Below, in pieces: positions 1 through 7,766 of a DNA stretch of 28,371 nucleotides (position 1 is its first letter; the number at the start of each line of letters is the position of its first letter). The stretch comes from Clostridium sp. UBA4548 (GTDB taxonomy: Bacteria; Bacillota; Clostridia; Clostridiales; Clostridiaceae). The notes under the pieces were generated by a model that was not told the DNA's origin, did not search any database, and worked only from the letters and a program-made list of their open reading frames with translations. The position numbers were made by a program, and so were the translations under genes. The DNA lies in NCBI RefSeq assembly GCF_002387895.1, contig NZ_DGLI01000037.1, positions 165,641 to 194,011 of the forward strand. Reading direction: 5' to 3'.

Positions 1-125
1 AATTTATAAGTCTATTAAAATATTTTTATGTATGAAGAAGTACTTTACTTAAAGTGAATTCATTTACATTAATTACAATTAATAGTAATATGTAATTATA
101 TAAGTATTACATTTAAGGGGGAGCT

Positions 126-659
126 ATGATTTCTATTGGAATAAAGTACAATTCAAATGACACCTTTGAATTAGCACAGTTTATTTGCAAAAAACTTTAT
201 AAAAACAGCATTATTGCAATAAGAATTATTCAGACCATCTTTTCACTTGTAATGATATACATAGCCACAGTATATGTAGAGGATAAAATCATTCTTAGTA
301 TTATTTTTATTGTACTATTATTGCTTTATATTTTAGCCTGGAACCTCTATTTAATTGCAAATTATTTTTATAGCAAGAAGAATAGTAACCTTCATCAAAA
401 TACGAAGATTACATTTGAAGATGATTACTTTATAGTAAAGTCGGAAAGTGGAAAAAAATCATATTGTTATCAATATAAGTATTCTACGATACAAGCAATA
501 TATGATGAAGAAAATAAATTATTTATAATGTTAGATAATTTAGCTACCGTTATATTGATTCCTAAAAGAGAACTTGGGGTAGGAGATTATGATAAATTAA
601 TTGATTATTTAAAATTAAAAATTGATAATAACTTTAGTTATAAAACTAATAAAAATTAA
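126..659 (+). CDS. YcxB-like membrane protein
   Basis: The ATG at 126 follows the ribosome binding site AAGGGGG at 115-121. The 177-residue product has a soluble N-terminal stretch, two adjacent membrane segments (about residues 33-50 and 56-80), then a cytosolic domain with a FEDDYF strand and a LIPKREL motif near residue 145. This order (two helices, then a small beta-rich domain ending in an 'iPK' motif) is typical of the YcxB-like family, whose function is unknown. The next gene encodes a second member 10 bp downstream, so the two probably form an operon. A third paralogue lies inside the mobile element at 7767. Family assignment is by pattern, not by search. Confidence 0.75.
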   Translation: MISIGIKYNSNDTFELAQFICKKLYKNSIIAIRIIQTIFSLVMIYIATVYVEDKIILSIIFIVLLLLYILAWNLYLIANYFYSKKNSNLHQNTKITFEDDYFIVKSESGKKSYCYQYKYSTIQAIYDEENKLFIMLDNLATVILIPKRELGVGDYDKLIDYLKLKIDNNFSYKTNKN

Positions 660-669
660 GGGGAATAAT

Positions 670-1218
670 ATGCAAGAAAATCTTAATTATCAGGTTACTT
701 CACAGGTAAATATAAATGATACTAAAGAGTTAATTTTAGTTTTACTTAAAAAATCAAGATTAATAATAAAAGTTACTACCTTATTTGGAATGGTTATCCT
801 CTCAATTCCATTAGTAGGTGTATTATATGAATACACCATTGGACAGCCTACTGATTGGACATTAATAGTACTTGCTTTGTTTCTATTAATACTACTTTTA
901 GTATTTTTTATTAATGATAAAAAACTTGTATTGATTCCCTTTAAAAAATATCTAGACAAAAATAAGAATTCACAGGGTGTTCAAAAAGTTTGCTTTTATG
1001 ATACGTATTATACTGTTGAATATAATAGAATTGATGTTAGTGCTCACATCACAATAAGTTATGAGGATATAAAGTATTTTGTTGTAGATAAGGATTTAGT
1101 TGTTTTGGGAGATAAAACTAAGGATAAGTCACTAACATTCATTAGAAAAAATGCAAAATTTGAAATAGGTACATTAGAAGATTTCATACAGTTTATTAAA
1201 AATAAAGTTAATAAATAA
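670..1218 (+). CDS. YcxB-like membrane protein, second copy
   Basis: The start is placed at ATG 670 because AAGGGG lies just upstream at 658-663. An in-frame upstream start at 622 would sit inside the previous gene and lacks such a site. The 182-residue protein has two membrane helices (about residues 35-55 and 65-84) and a C-terminal domain with the FIRKNAKFEIGTLEDF segment matching the IPKR...GD...L pattern of its neighbour. It is a diverged paralogue of the gene at 126, with the same build and low identity by eye. Function is unknown. Tandem YcxB genes often occur among immunity or accessory genes, but nothing here proves such a role. Confidence 0.72.
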   Translation: MQENLNYQVTSQVNINDTKELILVLLKKSRLIIKVTTLFGMVILSIPLVGVLYEYTIGQPTDWTLIVLALFLLILLLVFFINDKKLVLIPFKKYLDKNKNSQGVQKVCFYDTYYTVEYNRIDVSAHITISYEDIKYFVVDKDLVVLGDKTKDKSLTFIRKNAKFEIGTLEDFIQFIKNKVNK

Positions 1219-1291
1219 AATCAAACAGATAAATTTTGATTAATGAATTTACCTGCTGTTTAATTGATAAATATTGCTTTCAGGAGGATTT

Positions 1292-1891
1292 ATGAAAAAA
1301 CGCATATTATTTTGTATTATTGCTGGAATAATGACAATGTTATTAGTAGGCTGTCAAAAAGAAAATAAACTAAATGAAGAAGTACTTAATGAGGCTAGTA
1401 ATTCTAATTCTAGTATTATCATTAATAATATTCCTTATGATGATGAGCCAGATAATAGTGTTATTAAAAAAAGATATGATAATGTTAATAAAGGGCAATT
1501 AACTTATGGCATAGTACCACAATCAGGCTATTTCTATGAAAGTGAAAATGAAATAGTATCTAGTTTTCGCTTAAATGAAATACCTACTATTGATAATAAA
1601 AAGTATTGGTATATATTACAAGATTACACTTATGCATGTGAACTTAATCCAACTAAATTACCTTATGATGAAGCAATAAAGCTGATTAGCAAAGTATTAC
1701 CAAGTGACATAAAAAAAGAAAGAGAAAAACTTAAAGACGGTGATTTATATTTGATAAGAAGTATAATTTATTCTTCTAGCAAAGGGAATTTTATTGTAGA
1801 ATTAGTTCACCCTAAAATTGAAGATAAAAACCTTAAGAAAACTACTAATTTTGATTCTGTAATAGGTATTTCATATTTAAAAGAAGAATAA
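1292..1891 (+). CDS. Putative lipoprotein, unknown function
   Basis: The start at ATG 1292 is preceded by AGGAGG (1282-1287), a better choice than the in-frame TTG at 1274. The N-terminus has two lysines and an arginine, a hydrophobic core and the lipobox LLVGC with the modified cysteine at residue 21, so the 199-residue product should be a membrane-anchored extracytoplasmic lipoprotein. The mature part starts with a polar Asn/Ser-rich linker, then a globular region containing KKYWYILQDYTYAC. I do not recognise a domain. It follows the YcxB pair by 73 bp, a gap that holds a weak inverted repeat (AAACAG at about 1223 with CTGTTT at 1256). Confidence 0.72.
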   Translation: MKKRILFCIIAGIMTMLLVGCQKENKLNEEVLNEASNSNSSIIINNIPYDDEPDNSVIKKRYDNVNKGQLTYGIVPQSGYFYESENEIVSSFRLNEIPTIDNKKYWYILQDYTYACELNPTKLPYDEAIKLISKVLPSDIKKEREKLKDGDLYLIRSIIYSSSKGNFIVELVHPKIEDKNLKKTTNFDSVIGISYLKEE

Positions 1892-2190
1892 AAGCTCTGA
1901 GTATCATGAGAAAATATATAAGATTTGATGACAATGGATATATTTTACATAGTAGAAGTTTTATAGATTATTACTAATTATCTGGTATTTGTTTGATAAA
2001 ATGGCCAATCTATATAGTTAGTAAAGGAATAAAATTGAAGAAAAATGCAAATGATTTATGGATTTTATGGAATAAATTATAGATTTCTTATCAATGATAT
2101 AATTTTCTCAACGTTGTGCATTTATCCTGAATTTATGATAGATGAACAATGGTAAAATATTATGCACCATGTAAAGTATGAGGTGAAAAG
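1892..2190. other. Gene-poor stretch with peptide remnants
   Basis: About 300 bp with no convincing gene. An ATG at 1906 opens a 23-codon frame and a TTG near 2035 behind AAAGGA opens a 15-codon frame. Both look like debris rather than genes. No terminator or repeat is evident. Confidence 0.5.
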
Positions 2191-2658
2191 ATGGAATATG
2201 AAATTTTTATTTATAGCAGACCAGGGAATGATATAGTAAAAAGAATCAAGGAAATTTCAGAACAGCTAACTGTGAAATGGTTTACTAATAATGTACCAGA
2301 GGACACTGAATGAGATTTGATGTTTCAAGATGTGGTATGTTTAAGTGTAAATGGACTAATAGTGTCATTTATTATGTTTACTTGTTTAGATGGTACAATA
2401 AATATTAGTATAATGGGAACACATCCAGACTATAGGAGGAAAGGGTTAGGAACTATAAATATTAACTATTTCTTTAAATATGTAAAAAGCTTAGGGTTTG
2501 AATACATAAAGGTTTTTACAGTCCCTCCAGATGTAAAAAAATCGTATAAAGAAACAATTAGTTTTTATGAGAAAAATGGTTTTAGAGTTGAAAAAAGATA
2601 TACTGAATTATGGGAAAATGGTGCAATAGAGCTAATAAAGAATCTACAGGATATTTAA
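2191..2658 (+). pseudogene. GNAT acetyltransferase, nonsense codon
   Basis: ATG 2191 follows GAGGTGAAAAG. The frame reads 40 codons, meets TGA at 2311-2313, and continues in the same frame to 2658. The downstream part carries the GNAT acetyl-CoA site (HPDYRRKGLG, motif A) and the C-terminal SFYEKNGFRVEKRY segment, so both halves form one acetyltransferase of about 155 residues. The stop most likely replaces a tryptophan codon (TGG to TGA). Translation could restart at TTG 2317 or ATG 2320, but no good ribosome binding site is visible and the first strands of the fold would be lost. The substrate cannot be predicted. Confidence 0.75.
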
Positions 2659-2726
2659 AATATTTCTAAAGTAAAAGCATGATTGAAAACTAATATTTAA
2701 TTCGTAAATTTCTTAAAAAGTGACTC

Positions 2727-2757
2727 AAAGAGTGATGATTTATCACTCTTTTTATTT
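2727..2757 (+). terminator. Rho-independent terminator
   Basis: A perfect 10-bp stem AAAGAGTGAT (2727-2736) with ATCACTCTTT (2742-2751), 5-nt loop, followed by a T-rich run. It ends the transcript of the broken GNAT gene. Confidence 0.9.
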
Positions 2758-2873
2758 TGCTCAAAATCTTAATATTTTATTATAGTACAACCTAAATTTT
2801 AAATTATTAATTGGAGCATGCTACAGTTAATAATAAACAACTAAGATTCACAATTTAGGAAGGAGTAAATAAA

Positions 2874-3584
2874 ATAAGAAGAAAACTAATATCTCTTGTT
2901 TTTTTCATAATGACCTTATTTACGATTGGTTTCAATAATAAACTTGAACAAATCTTAAAATTAGATAATAAAAATCTAGCTACAACAATTTCAGTGCTAA
3001 ATCTAGTGGATAATAATGATAACAGCTTAGAATATGATATAGTTGATACAAAACCACATCTTATAAAATACTTTAATAACATAGAAGAGTTAAAGCAATA
3101 TTCGGATATGATAATAGAGGGTATAGTTAAAAGTACAAGAAATGTAATATATACACAGACCCCATTTACTATTTCTCAGATAGAGATTACTGAGGTTTAT
3201 AAAAGTGATAGTAATATTATAAAAGGTTCATCAATATGTGTTGTAGAATCAGGCGGCATTATGGATAAAGAGTTTTTATACAAAAAATATAAGGAGAAAT
3301 CCCCTGATAAGGACATAGATATAAATAAAATCAAACCTGTAAAACACAGATTTGATGGTATGCCACCATTAGATAAAGGAGAGCATATAGTAGTATTTCT
3401 TAACAAGTATACTGGTGGAGTCAAAGTAGAGAATTGTTATGAACCAGTGGGCATTTATTACGGAAAATTTTATATAGATGATAATAAAGTTGAGCATAAA
3501 TTACCTAAGTATTTACAAGATAAGTTTGAAGATAAGATAAAAACTAAAGAAGAATTAATTAATTTAATAAAGACAGTAAAGTAA
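2874..3584 (+). CDS. Secreted/anchored protein with apparent ATA start
   Basis: The coding frame extends upstream of ATG 2910 to a stop at 2856. A strong site GGAAGGAG (2858-2865) sits 8 nt before ATA 2874. Reading from ATA gives a signal-peptide-like start (two arginines and a lysine, then LISLVFFIMTLFTIGF). Starting at ATG 2910 would discard the charged N-region and leave no usable ribosome binding site. The gene therefore uses a rare ATA start or has lost its ATG by one base change. The 236-residue product contains a segment (SDMIIEGIVKSTRN, then TPFTISQIEITEVYKSD) of a kind often seen in secreted Bacillota proteins of unknown function. A fragment of a close relative lies in the mobile element at 8310-8381. 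Confidence 0.65.
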   Translation: MRRKLISLVFFIMTLFTIGFNNKLEQILKLDNKNLATTISVLNLVDNNDNSLEYDIVDTKPHLIKYFNNIEELKQYSDMIIEGIVKSTRNVIYTQTPFTISQIEITEVYKSDSNIIKGSSICVVESGGIMDKEFLYKKYKEKSPDKDIDINKIKPVKHRFDGMPPLDKGEHIVVFLNKYTGGVKVENCYEPVGIYYGKFYIDDNKVEHKLPKYLQDKFEDKIKTKEELINLIKTVK

Positions 3585-3786
3585 ACCAAGGCTAGCAGCA
3601 TTGATTTTATTACTTAGTAAAATATTTGGTAGAAATATGCTTTAATAATAATTCTTATGAAAGTATTATTTAATAACACTTTTACTTCTTAAATCATATT
3701 ATGGATTATGCTTAAAAACTAGTTCATAAAAGTTCCAAGGGTTCAAAGAGCGGAGAACTAAAAGGAAGAGTTTAAGGAGGTAAAAC

Positions 3787-4059
3787 ATGAGGAAAAAGTA
3801 TTTCAAATTAACAGCCATTGTCACAATCTTATTTGTCTTTGCTACAGCTTTTGTAGGATGCACATCAAAGAAAGACACTACAGTTACTAAGATTAGACTA
3901 AATGAAGTTACTAGATCAATTTTCTATGCACCAATGTATGCAGCAATAAATCAAGGGTTCTTTAAAGAAGAAGGCATAGAAATTGAACTTACCACAGGAC
4001 AGGGAGCAGATACAACTACTTCAAAAACACAGGTTTTAAGGTGGAACTGTTGTACATAA
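3787..4059 (+). pseudogene. ABC substrate-binding lipoprotein, 5' part
   Basis: ATG 3787 follows AAGGAGG (3774-3780). The protein has a lipoprotein signal with lipobox AFVGC, then the start of an SsuA/THI5/NMT1-type periplasmic-binding domain (residues 36-75, including FYAPMYAAINQGFFKEEGI). Such proteins capture sulfonates, nitrate/taurine-like compounds or thiamine precursors for an ABC importer. The domain breaks after codon 75 at the mobile element's left end. The last 15 residues of the frame are encoded by element DNA. The missing part continues at 18997, and joining the two across GGGAGCAGATA yields an uninterrupted 339-residue protein of normal family length. Permease and ATPase genes are not in the window. 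Confidence 0.93.
4002..4012 (+). other. Left attachment site (attL core)
   Basis: GGGAGCAGATA, identical to 18986-18996. To the left it continues the substrate-binding gene (CAG GGA GCA GAT). To the right it continues the last codons of the recombinase as they would be read in the circular form. Serine integrases exchange at a 2-bp centre inside such a shared stretch; which 2 bp cannot be read from the sequence. Confidence 0.88.
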
Positions 4060-4088
4060 AAGTTGAGAGAAAGAGAAGAAAAAGTTAA
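4013..4088 (+). other. Detached 3' end of the recombinase gene
   Basis: If the element ends are joined across the shared 11 bp, the recombinase frame does not stop at the boundary. It reads on through 4013-4085 and stops at TAA 4086-4088, adding 25 residues rich in lysine and arginine (ending VERKRRKS). A strong terminator starts within that stop codon. The open frame, the basic composition and the immediate terminator suggest this is the natural C-terminus of the recombinase, separated from the gene on integration. Confidence 0.75.
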
Positions 4089-4120
4089 GTTTGTTGAGAT
4101 GTTCAACAAACTTTTTTATT
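4087..4120 (+). terminator. Terminator of the recombinase (circular form)
   Basis: An 11-bp perfect stem AAGTTTGTTGA (4087-4097) with TCAACAAACTT (4103-4113), 5-nt loop, followed by TTTTATT. In the integrated state it lies just behind the truncated transporter gene. In the circular form it directly follows the recombinase stop codon. Confidence 0.9.
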
Positions 4121-4182
4121 TAAATAAAGATAAATATTAAAATATTTATATACACATGTATGTAAGTAAAATACATAAATGG

Positions 4183-4188
4183 TATAAT
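4183..4188 (+). promoter_or_regulatory. Candidate -10 box ahead of the gene array
   Basis: TATAAT within CATAAATGGTATAATTA. Almost the same sequence, CATAAATGGTATAATTT, occurs at 8489-8505 before another array gene. No good -35 box is seen 17 bp upstream. The position, just upstream of the first hairpin site, would suit a promoter reading into the array. Confidence 0.4.
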
Positions 4189-4205
4189 TAATTTACATTA
4201 TTTTA

Positions 4206-4256
4206 TTGAACAAAGGTGATATTCCCGACATTAGTGTCGGGAATTCACTAGTTATA
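4206..4256. repeat. Short attC-like hairpin, site 0
   Basis: A 51-nt imperfect palindrome. The outer box is TTGAAC (4206-4211) facing GTTATA (4251-4256), weakly paired. GTGA/TCAC and a perfect ATTCCCGACA/TGTCGGGAAT stem (4221-4230 with 4235-4244) follow, with a 4-nt loop. One extra T (4220) sits on the left arm between the two stems. Outer boxes, an unpaired spacer, an inner stem with a base bulged on the left arm and a small loop are the layout of short integron attC sites. There is no poly-T run, so it is not a classic terminator. It precedes the first array gene. Confidence 0.5.
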
Positions 4257-4333
4257 TGAAATAGGGGCTAAACATACTTTGTATTTCCTATACACATTAA
4301 TTGGATTCAAAAGGTTTAATGAGGTGATTAGGT

Positions 4334-4888
4334 TTGTTTGAGGGAAATGAATATTTGTGGACATCTGAAAAAAACAATTATGTACTTATAAAATCTTCAG
4401 AAGAATCATATTCAATATTTAATATTAACAATAAAGCTATTCTTATAATAGAAAATGACGAAGAGTTTAAATTCGTTATAAATCAGATGAAACAGAATGG
4501 AAATAGAATAATTAGAATAGAGTTACTTGATTATTTATTGAATGGTCGTCCGATACCAAAATTAATTGCAATTAAAAATAATAAGATTATTTATAGATGC
4601 CCTGATACTGGAGAGAAATTTGAATTAGGATTAGAGCCTACTTGTCATATTGAGCCAACGTTTGATCTAGCAATAAAATGGTCTGATATAATTCCACTAG
4701 CTAAACAAATAATTTATCTAAAAAAGGCATTTCCAAGTATTGTAGAGAGCACACCTGATTTATTATATTTAGCAAGGAATACTAAGGAGTTTGTATTTGC
4801 TAAATACCTTAGTCACTGTCAAGCAGAAAGAGTTCTTACTGAAGGTAAGAGTAAGGGCTTAGATATATATGTTATCAAAAGCAATTAA
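4334..4888 (+). CDS. Array gene 1, unknown function
   Basis: Translation starts at TTG 4334 behind GAGGTGA (4321-4327). The 184-residue product is soluble, with no signal peptide or membrane segment. It has a beta-rich N-terminal half (KNNYVLIKSSEESYSIF, then KAILIIENDEEFKFVI) and a helical C-terminal half containing HCQAERVL. I do not recognise the family. It lies between two attC-like hairpins (4206-4256 and 4957-5040), so it has the form of a single-gene cassette. The size and lack of an operon partner resemble immunity or defence genes found in such arrays, but no function is shown. Confidence 0.7.
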   Translation: MFEGNEYLWTSEKNNYVLIKSSEESYSIFNINNKAILIIENDEEFKFVINQMKQNGNRIIRIELLDYLLNGRPIPKLIAIKNNKIIYRCPDTGEKFELGLEPTCHIEPTFDLAIKWSDIIPLAKQIIYLKKAFPSIVESTPDLLYLARNTKEFVFAKYLSHCQAERVLTEGKSKGLDIYVIKSN

Positions 4889-4956
4889 GTGTGTACATTA
4901 GATGGTATAAGTGGAAAAGTGTTTTTTATTTAAACTAAGGGGCAGTCCCTACATCA

Positions 4957-5040
4957 TATAACAATATGTTTGCGGACATGCCCTAGCCTAAGCTAAGAGC
5001 TAGCTAAGGCTAGGGCACGTCGCAAACATGAAACGTTATA
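4957..5040. repeat. attC-like hairpin, site A (best preserved)
   Basis: An 84-nt structure beginning 69 nt after array gene 1. Outer boxes TATAAC (4957-4962) and GTTATA (5035-5040) are perfectly complementary. Unpaired spacers follow (AAT on the left, GAAAC on the right), then a 9-bp stem ATGTTTGCG (4966-4974) with CGCAAACAT (5021-5029). A single extra G at 4975 sits on the left arm only, followed by a long stem ACATGCCCTAGCC with GGCTAGGGCACGT containing one mismatch, and a variable tip. This matches the integron attC plan: R boxes, central spacer, L boxes with an extrahelical base on the L'' arm, and a variable terminal part. No T-run follows. Confidence 0.7.
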
Positions 5041-5077
5041 AGACATTTTAATATTAAAGTATATATGAGGTAGTACG

Positions 5078-5554
5078 ATGGATAATTAATTAAGAAAATT
5101 ATTATTAAGTTTTGATGATCCAGAGGAATGTGAATTTCCTTCTAAATTTAATTATTTTGAAGAAATGGAACGTGTTAAGTATTTAAAAGGAGAAATTGAA
5201 AAAGTGATTGCACATGAATTAGATATTGATGAATGTGTACAAGATGCCTCATTTTTTACAGAATTGACTATCCTAGAAGAAAGTCAAAGGGAACAGAAAA
5301 ATAAGGGAAATAGCTATGCTATTATAAATGATCTGTCAATAAGATTCTCCTCATTTGGTAATATGGTTACAATATATGGTAATACTAAATCTAATTTGGA
5401 TAACATATACCCAATGAAAAATATAATAAATATCTTGGAACAAAATGGATTTATATATATAAATGCAGAATCACTTGATAAAATTTATGATGGAGTCAAT
5501 AAGTATATAAGTAAAAAAGACACTTGGTGGATAAGATACTTTGATTACTTATAA
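5078..5554 (+). pseudogene. Array gene 2, unknown, early stop codon
   Basis: ATG 5078 lies behind GAGG (5067-5070) but its frame meets TAA at 5087-5089, codon 4. The same frame then stays open to 5554 and looks coding from its first residues (LRKLLLSFDDPEECEFPSKF), so the stop is probably a recent nonsense mutation. Restart at ATG 5165 would give 129 residues without a clear ribosome binding site. The product is acidic, soluble and of unknown family, with a C-terminal segment rich in aromatic residues (TWWIRYFDYL). It sits between attC-like sites A and B. Confidence 0.6.
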
Positions 5555-5577
5555 TGAAACATTGTATTATTACGTCT

Positions 5578-5700
5578 TATAGCAATCACTCAAGTTCGCT
5601 TTGATTGTAAGGATTCAAGCCTTCGAAGAAGCCAAAGCACATTCTTTAAGCAAGCCAAGTCTGGCTAGATTAAGAATCGTCTTGAGTGCGAGACATTATC
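5578..5700. repeat. attC-like hairpin, site B
   Basis: A 123-nt element 23 nt after array gene 2. It has an 8-bp stem CACTCAAG (5587-5594) with CTTGAGTG (5681-5688) and outer boxes TATAGC and ATTATC, each one base away from the AAC/GTT form of site A. It shares CACTCAAGTTCG, AAGC...AAAGCACATTC, TTAAGCAAGCCAAGTCTG and CTTGAGTGCGAG with the sites at 6268, 7551 and 9041, so these four are copies of one family. The altered outer boxes suggest it may no longer be active. Confidence 0.62.
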
Positions 5701-5780
5701 TGAAAGAAAATGTTATTGGATTACCTAGTATATGTATTATGTTATTTTACGATTAATTATTATAAATAGGAGTAGTTATT

Positions 5781-6250
5781 TTGAGAGTATTTACAAGAAA
5801 ACTATATGAAGAAATGCAAGTTGAGGGTAAAAATAATTTTAATACTTTTTTTAAAAAGTTTAGAAAAATTTGTAATGACTACAATAGTCATTACAAAGCA
5901 ATAGAAAGCAGTCTCCTATGGGTATTATAAAGTTAGAAAAAGAATATGATCTTCATGATTCAAAAGTAGTATCTATAGAAAAAGTATCTGAATATGAATT
6001 GATACTTACAATTGACTGTGCTGCATGTATGAAAAACACAGGAACTTACAAATTGGTATTTACTGGTGTTAAGTTTGCAATAATACCTAGTAATATATGT
6101 GGAAGTTATTGTATCTGGAATGAAGTATATCTGTATGAAGAAGAAAGTTTTGAACTTAACATATTAATGGATGGTCCAGAAAAATTTCTGAATTTAAGTG
6201 AATTTAAAATCATTGCAAATAACTTATCAATACGTTCAATTGGAGAATAA
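5781..6250 (+). pseudogene. DUF4085-like gene, frameshifted copy
   Basis: The gene starts at TTG 5781 behind AGGAG and is about 97% identical by eye to the intact copy at 8552-9022. One C is missing in a short C run near 5915 (CTCCTAT here, CTCCCTAT in the other copy), so the first frame ends at TAA 5928-5930 after 49 residues. The rest is open in another frame from about 5918 to 6250. The N-terminal pattern (MRVFTRKLYEEMQ) resembles the DUF4085 family, whose function is unknown. It ends 17 nt before attC-like site C. Confidence 0.88.
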
Positions 6251-6267
6251 GTGAAATGCTTTCAATC

Positions 6268-6393
6268 AACTAACAGTGCACTCAAGTTCGATTTACTTAA
6301 TATATTATTAAGTCTTTGGAGAAGACAAAGCACATTCCTTAAACAAGCGAAGTATGGGTAGGTAATGTAACTTATTGAATGCGAGATTTTATA
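6268..6393. repeat. attC-like hairpin, site C
   Basis: A family copy with left box AACTAAC (6268-6274) and CACTCAAG (6279-6286) facing TTGAATG (6375-6381, one mismatch). The right outer box has decayed to TTTATA (6388-6393). It shares the internal GACAAAGCACATTC and TTAAACAAGCGAAGT stretches with site B. Confidence 0.55.
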
Positions 6394-6451
6394 AAAAATA
6401 AATTAAATAGTGAGAGGTAAAATTAATTTTAAATATTATATATTATTTAGA

Positions 6452-6793
6452 GAAGATAAAATTTATTGAAAGTTTTTTATCCAAGGATGAAATATTCTTA
6501 TTAATGCCTGACGATGTTACAGAAATTGAAAAAAGAGCATTCCACGATTTAATAGTGGAGATGTTTCGTAATGATAGAATTATATTTGGTTAAGAGTGCG
6601 CATTTGTAGCTCCTTATGAACAATCAAAATATGTTTGTATTTCAAAAATATGTAGAATGATTATTCTAACTTATATGAAGGATAAAAATATTTTCAAAAA
6701 AAGTTTATTGAAGATAAAAGTTATACCAATGAAGAACTCAAGGAATTAATATGGGACATCTGTGAAGAAAGCATAGATATAAGGGAGGATTAA
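6452..6793 (+). pseudogene. Array gene 4a, decayed gene of unknown family
   Basis: Coding-like sequence is visible in pieces: an open frame from about 6452 (FIESFLSKDEIFLLMPDDV, then EKRAFHDLIVEMFRND) stops at TAA near 6592. The same frame continues (ECAFVAPYEQSKYVCISKI) to about 6710, and after a frameshift another frame (KSYTNEELKELIWDICEES) ends at 6791-6793. No usable start codon with a ribosome binding site is present. It is a gene with at least one stop and one frameshift, lying in the same cassette interval as the TPR gene that follows 4 nt later. Confidence 0.6.
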
Positions 6794-6797
6794 GTGC

Positions 6798-7535
6798 TTG
6801 AAGGAGTTAAGCAAATATGAAATAGCTTCTAATTTTAATAAGGAAGGTCTTGAGCTATGTGGTAATGGAGAATATCACAAGGGGATAGAGAAATATAAAA
6901 GGATATTAGAATTAAATCCTAAATGTGCAGAAGCTTATTTCAATATTGGGAATGCATATCAGGATTTAGGAAGCTATGAAGAAGCAATCTTAATTTTTAA
7001 AAAAGGGATAGAATTAAGTGAAAAAGATCCATACGGCTATTATAACATGGGTAATGCCTACAGCTTGTTAGGGAAAAGCGAAGATGCTATAAAGTGCTAT
7101 GACAAAAGCATTAGTATGAACTCAGAGGAACCTTCATTTTATTTTAATAAAGGAAATGAGTTATATATTATAGGTAAATTAGAGGAAGCAATTGAAATGT
7201 ATGATAAAGCTATTGGATTAGACCAATATAAATCAAATGCATACTTTGAGAAAGGCTTTGCATTACAAGAATTAGGTGAATTTAATGAGGCAATTAAATG
7301 TTATGATAAAGTTATAGAATTAGAACCAGATTATGACATAGCTTATTATAATAAAGGCAACAATTTATATGAATTAGGAAGAAGAGAAGAAGCACTTTTG
7401 TGTTTTGATGAGGCAATAAAACTTAATCCAAAGGATGCAGATTTTTTCTACAATAAGGGATTAGTACTAACTAAGTTAGGTAGAATGCAAGAAGCTAAAA
7501 GATGTTTTGATGAATACAGACGATTATTAGCGTAG
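6798..7535 (+). CDS. TPR-repeat protein
   Basis: TTG 6798 follows GGGAGG (6783-6788). The 245-residue protein is built almost wholly of seven 34-residue tetratricopeptide repeats starting near residues 9, 43, 77, 111, 145, 179 and 213. Each has the usual pattern of Gly/Ala at position 8 and a Pro/Asp near the end (for example AYYNKGNNLYELGRREEALL). TPRs are protein-binding scaffolds. No signal peptide, membrane helix or fused catalytic domain is present, so the partner is unknown. The last repeat is followed after 15 nt by attC-like site D. Confidence 0.9.
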   Translation: MKELSKYEIASNFNKEGLELCGNGEYHKGIEKYKRILELNPKCAEAYFNIGNAYQDLGSYEEAILIFKKGIELSEKDPYGYYNMGNAYSLLGKSEDAIKCYDKSISMNSEEPSFYFNKGNELYIIGKLEEAIEMYDKAIGLDQYKSNAYFEKGFALQELGEFNEAIKCYDKVIELEPDYDIAYYNKGNNLYELGRREEALLCFDEAIKLNPKDADFFYNKGLVLTKLGRMQEAKRCFDEYRRLLA

Positions 7536-7550
7536 GATATTGTGTTCAGC

Positions 7551-7672
7551 AGATAATAATTCACTCAAGTTCGCTTCGTTGATGATGGTCAAGCTTTACA
7601 AAAAGCTAAGGCATGTTAATTAACCTAGCTAAATCTGATATTTAAGTAATGGCTAGAGTGTGATAAGTTAGA
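7551..7672. repeat. attC-like hairpin, site D
   Basis: A family copy 15 nt after the TPR gene: AGATAAT (7551-7557), then CACTCAAG (7562-7569) facing CTAGAGTG (7653-7660, one mismatch), and right box GTTAGA (7667-7672). It shares CACTCAAGTTCGCTT and GATGGTCAAGCTTT with sites B and E. The right box keeps GTT; the left box has AAT instead of AAC. Confidence 0.58.
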
Positions 7673-7766
7673 AAACAGGTATTACTCTGTTAAACTATGA
7701 TACAATTGTAAATAAGGTAAGTTAATTTATTAAGAAATATATATATTTTAAAGGTGGGAAAATAAA

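Noticed and set aside
2311..5089. TGA or TAA recoding (for example selenocysteine or a changed code)
   Set aside because: The two stops differ (TGA, TAA), sit in dispensable genes, and other genes end normally with all three stop codons; simple nonsense mutation explains them.
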